Of a stretch of DNA of 5,073 nucleotides, positions 5,018 to 5,073 are shown in pieces; within the stretch, counting starts at the first letter, position 1, and each line of letters begins with the position of its first letter. Under the pieces are notes generated by a model that was not told where the DNA came from, ran no database searches, and saw only the letters and a list, made by a program, of their open reading frames with translations. The position numbers and the translations under genes are program-made. The stretch is from the NCBI GenBank assembly GCA_964619285.1, contig CAZUCT010000390.1, positions 1 to 5,073 on the forward strand. Direction: 5' to 3'. The stretch comes from CALKCV01 sp964619285 (GTDB lineage: Bacteria; Cyanobacteriota; Cyanobacteriia; Cyanobacteriales; Microcoleaceae).

Positions 5018-5073
5018 AGTTAGGAGTCGCGCAAAAATAAACTACCAGATGAAGGAAAATCGTAGGTCGGGCC
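5018..5073. other. Short downstream flank of the guaB3-type gene
   Basis: The last 56 bp contain no start codon with a credible frame, no clear terminator hairpin and no repeat that I can see. Whether another gene follows in the same operon cannot be judged from this window. Confidence 0.5.

Noticed and set aside
1..5073. A novel defence or mobile system in the window
   Set aside because: The recognised genes are housekeeping with intact catalytic sites, none form an operon, and no integrase, transposase, nuclease or toxin-antitoxin pair is seen.

Overview
This window reads as an ordinary chromosomal segment of a cyanobacterium, most likely a filamentous one of the Oscillatoria/Microcoleus kind. 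The evidence is four copies of the cyanobacterial HIP1 octamer GCGATCGC in 5 kb (well under one expected by chance), heptanucleotide tandem repeats (CAATTAA and variants), a perfect GAAACCCGG/CCGGGTTTC palindrome of a type common in these genomes, an FtsH of cyanobacterial type and a GuaB3-type IMP dehydrogenase. The genus is an inference and was not tested by any search.

Layout from left to right: a 48-bp heptamer array (54-101) that runs into the 3' end of a small unrecognised membrane-protein gene on the minus strand (96-479). Then a 360-bp AT-rich divergent intergenic region with a good sigma70-type promoter for the rightward gene and a small hairpin. Next, an exported M23 (LytM-type) cell-wall peptidase on the plus strand (840-1553). 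Then a 135-bp convergent spacer packed with repeats: a second heptamer array, two identical 44-bp units each holding a perfect 16-bp-arm palindrome, and a 12-bp duplication at the end of the next gene. After it comes ftsH on the minus strand (1689-3596), a 257-bp divergent promoter region, and the guaB3-type gene on the plus strand (3854-5017). The last 56 bp hold nothing I can identify.

The genes do not form an operon: neighbours are divergent (1/2 and 3/4) or convergent (2/3). Their jobs are housekeeping: peptidoglycan cleavage in the periplasm, membrane-protein quality control (FtsH, including thylakoid photosystem repair in cyanobacteria) and guanine nucleotide synthesis. All three recognised proteins have their key catalytic residues. 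I see no phage, transposase, CRISPR, toxin-antitoxin or other defence locus. The points most worth a second look are the heptamer arrays that sit directly after two stop codons and put stop codons in all six frames, the tandem palindrome acting as a probable two-way terminator, the promoter that implies a roughly 200-nt leader for the M23 gene, and a cysteine cluster in the GuaB3 phosphate-binding region.
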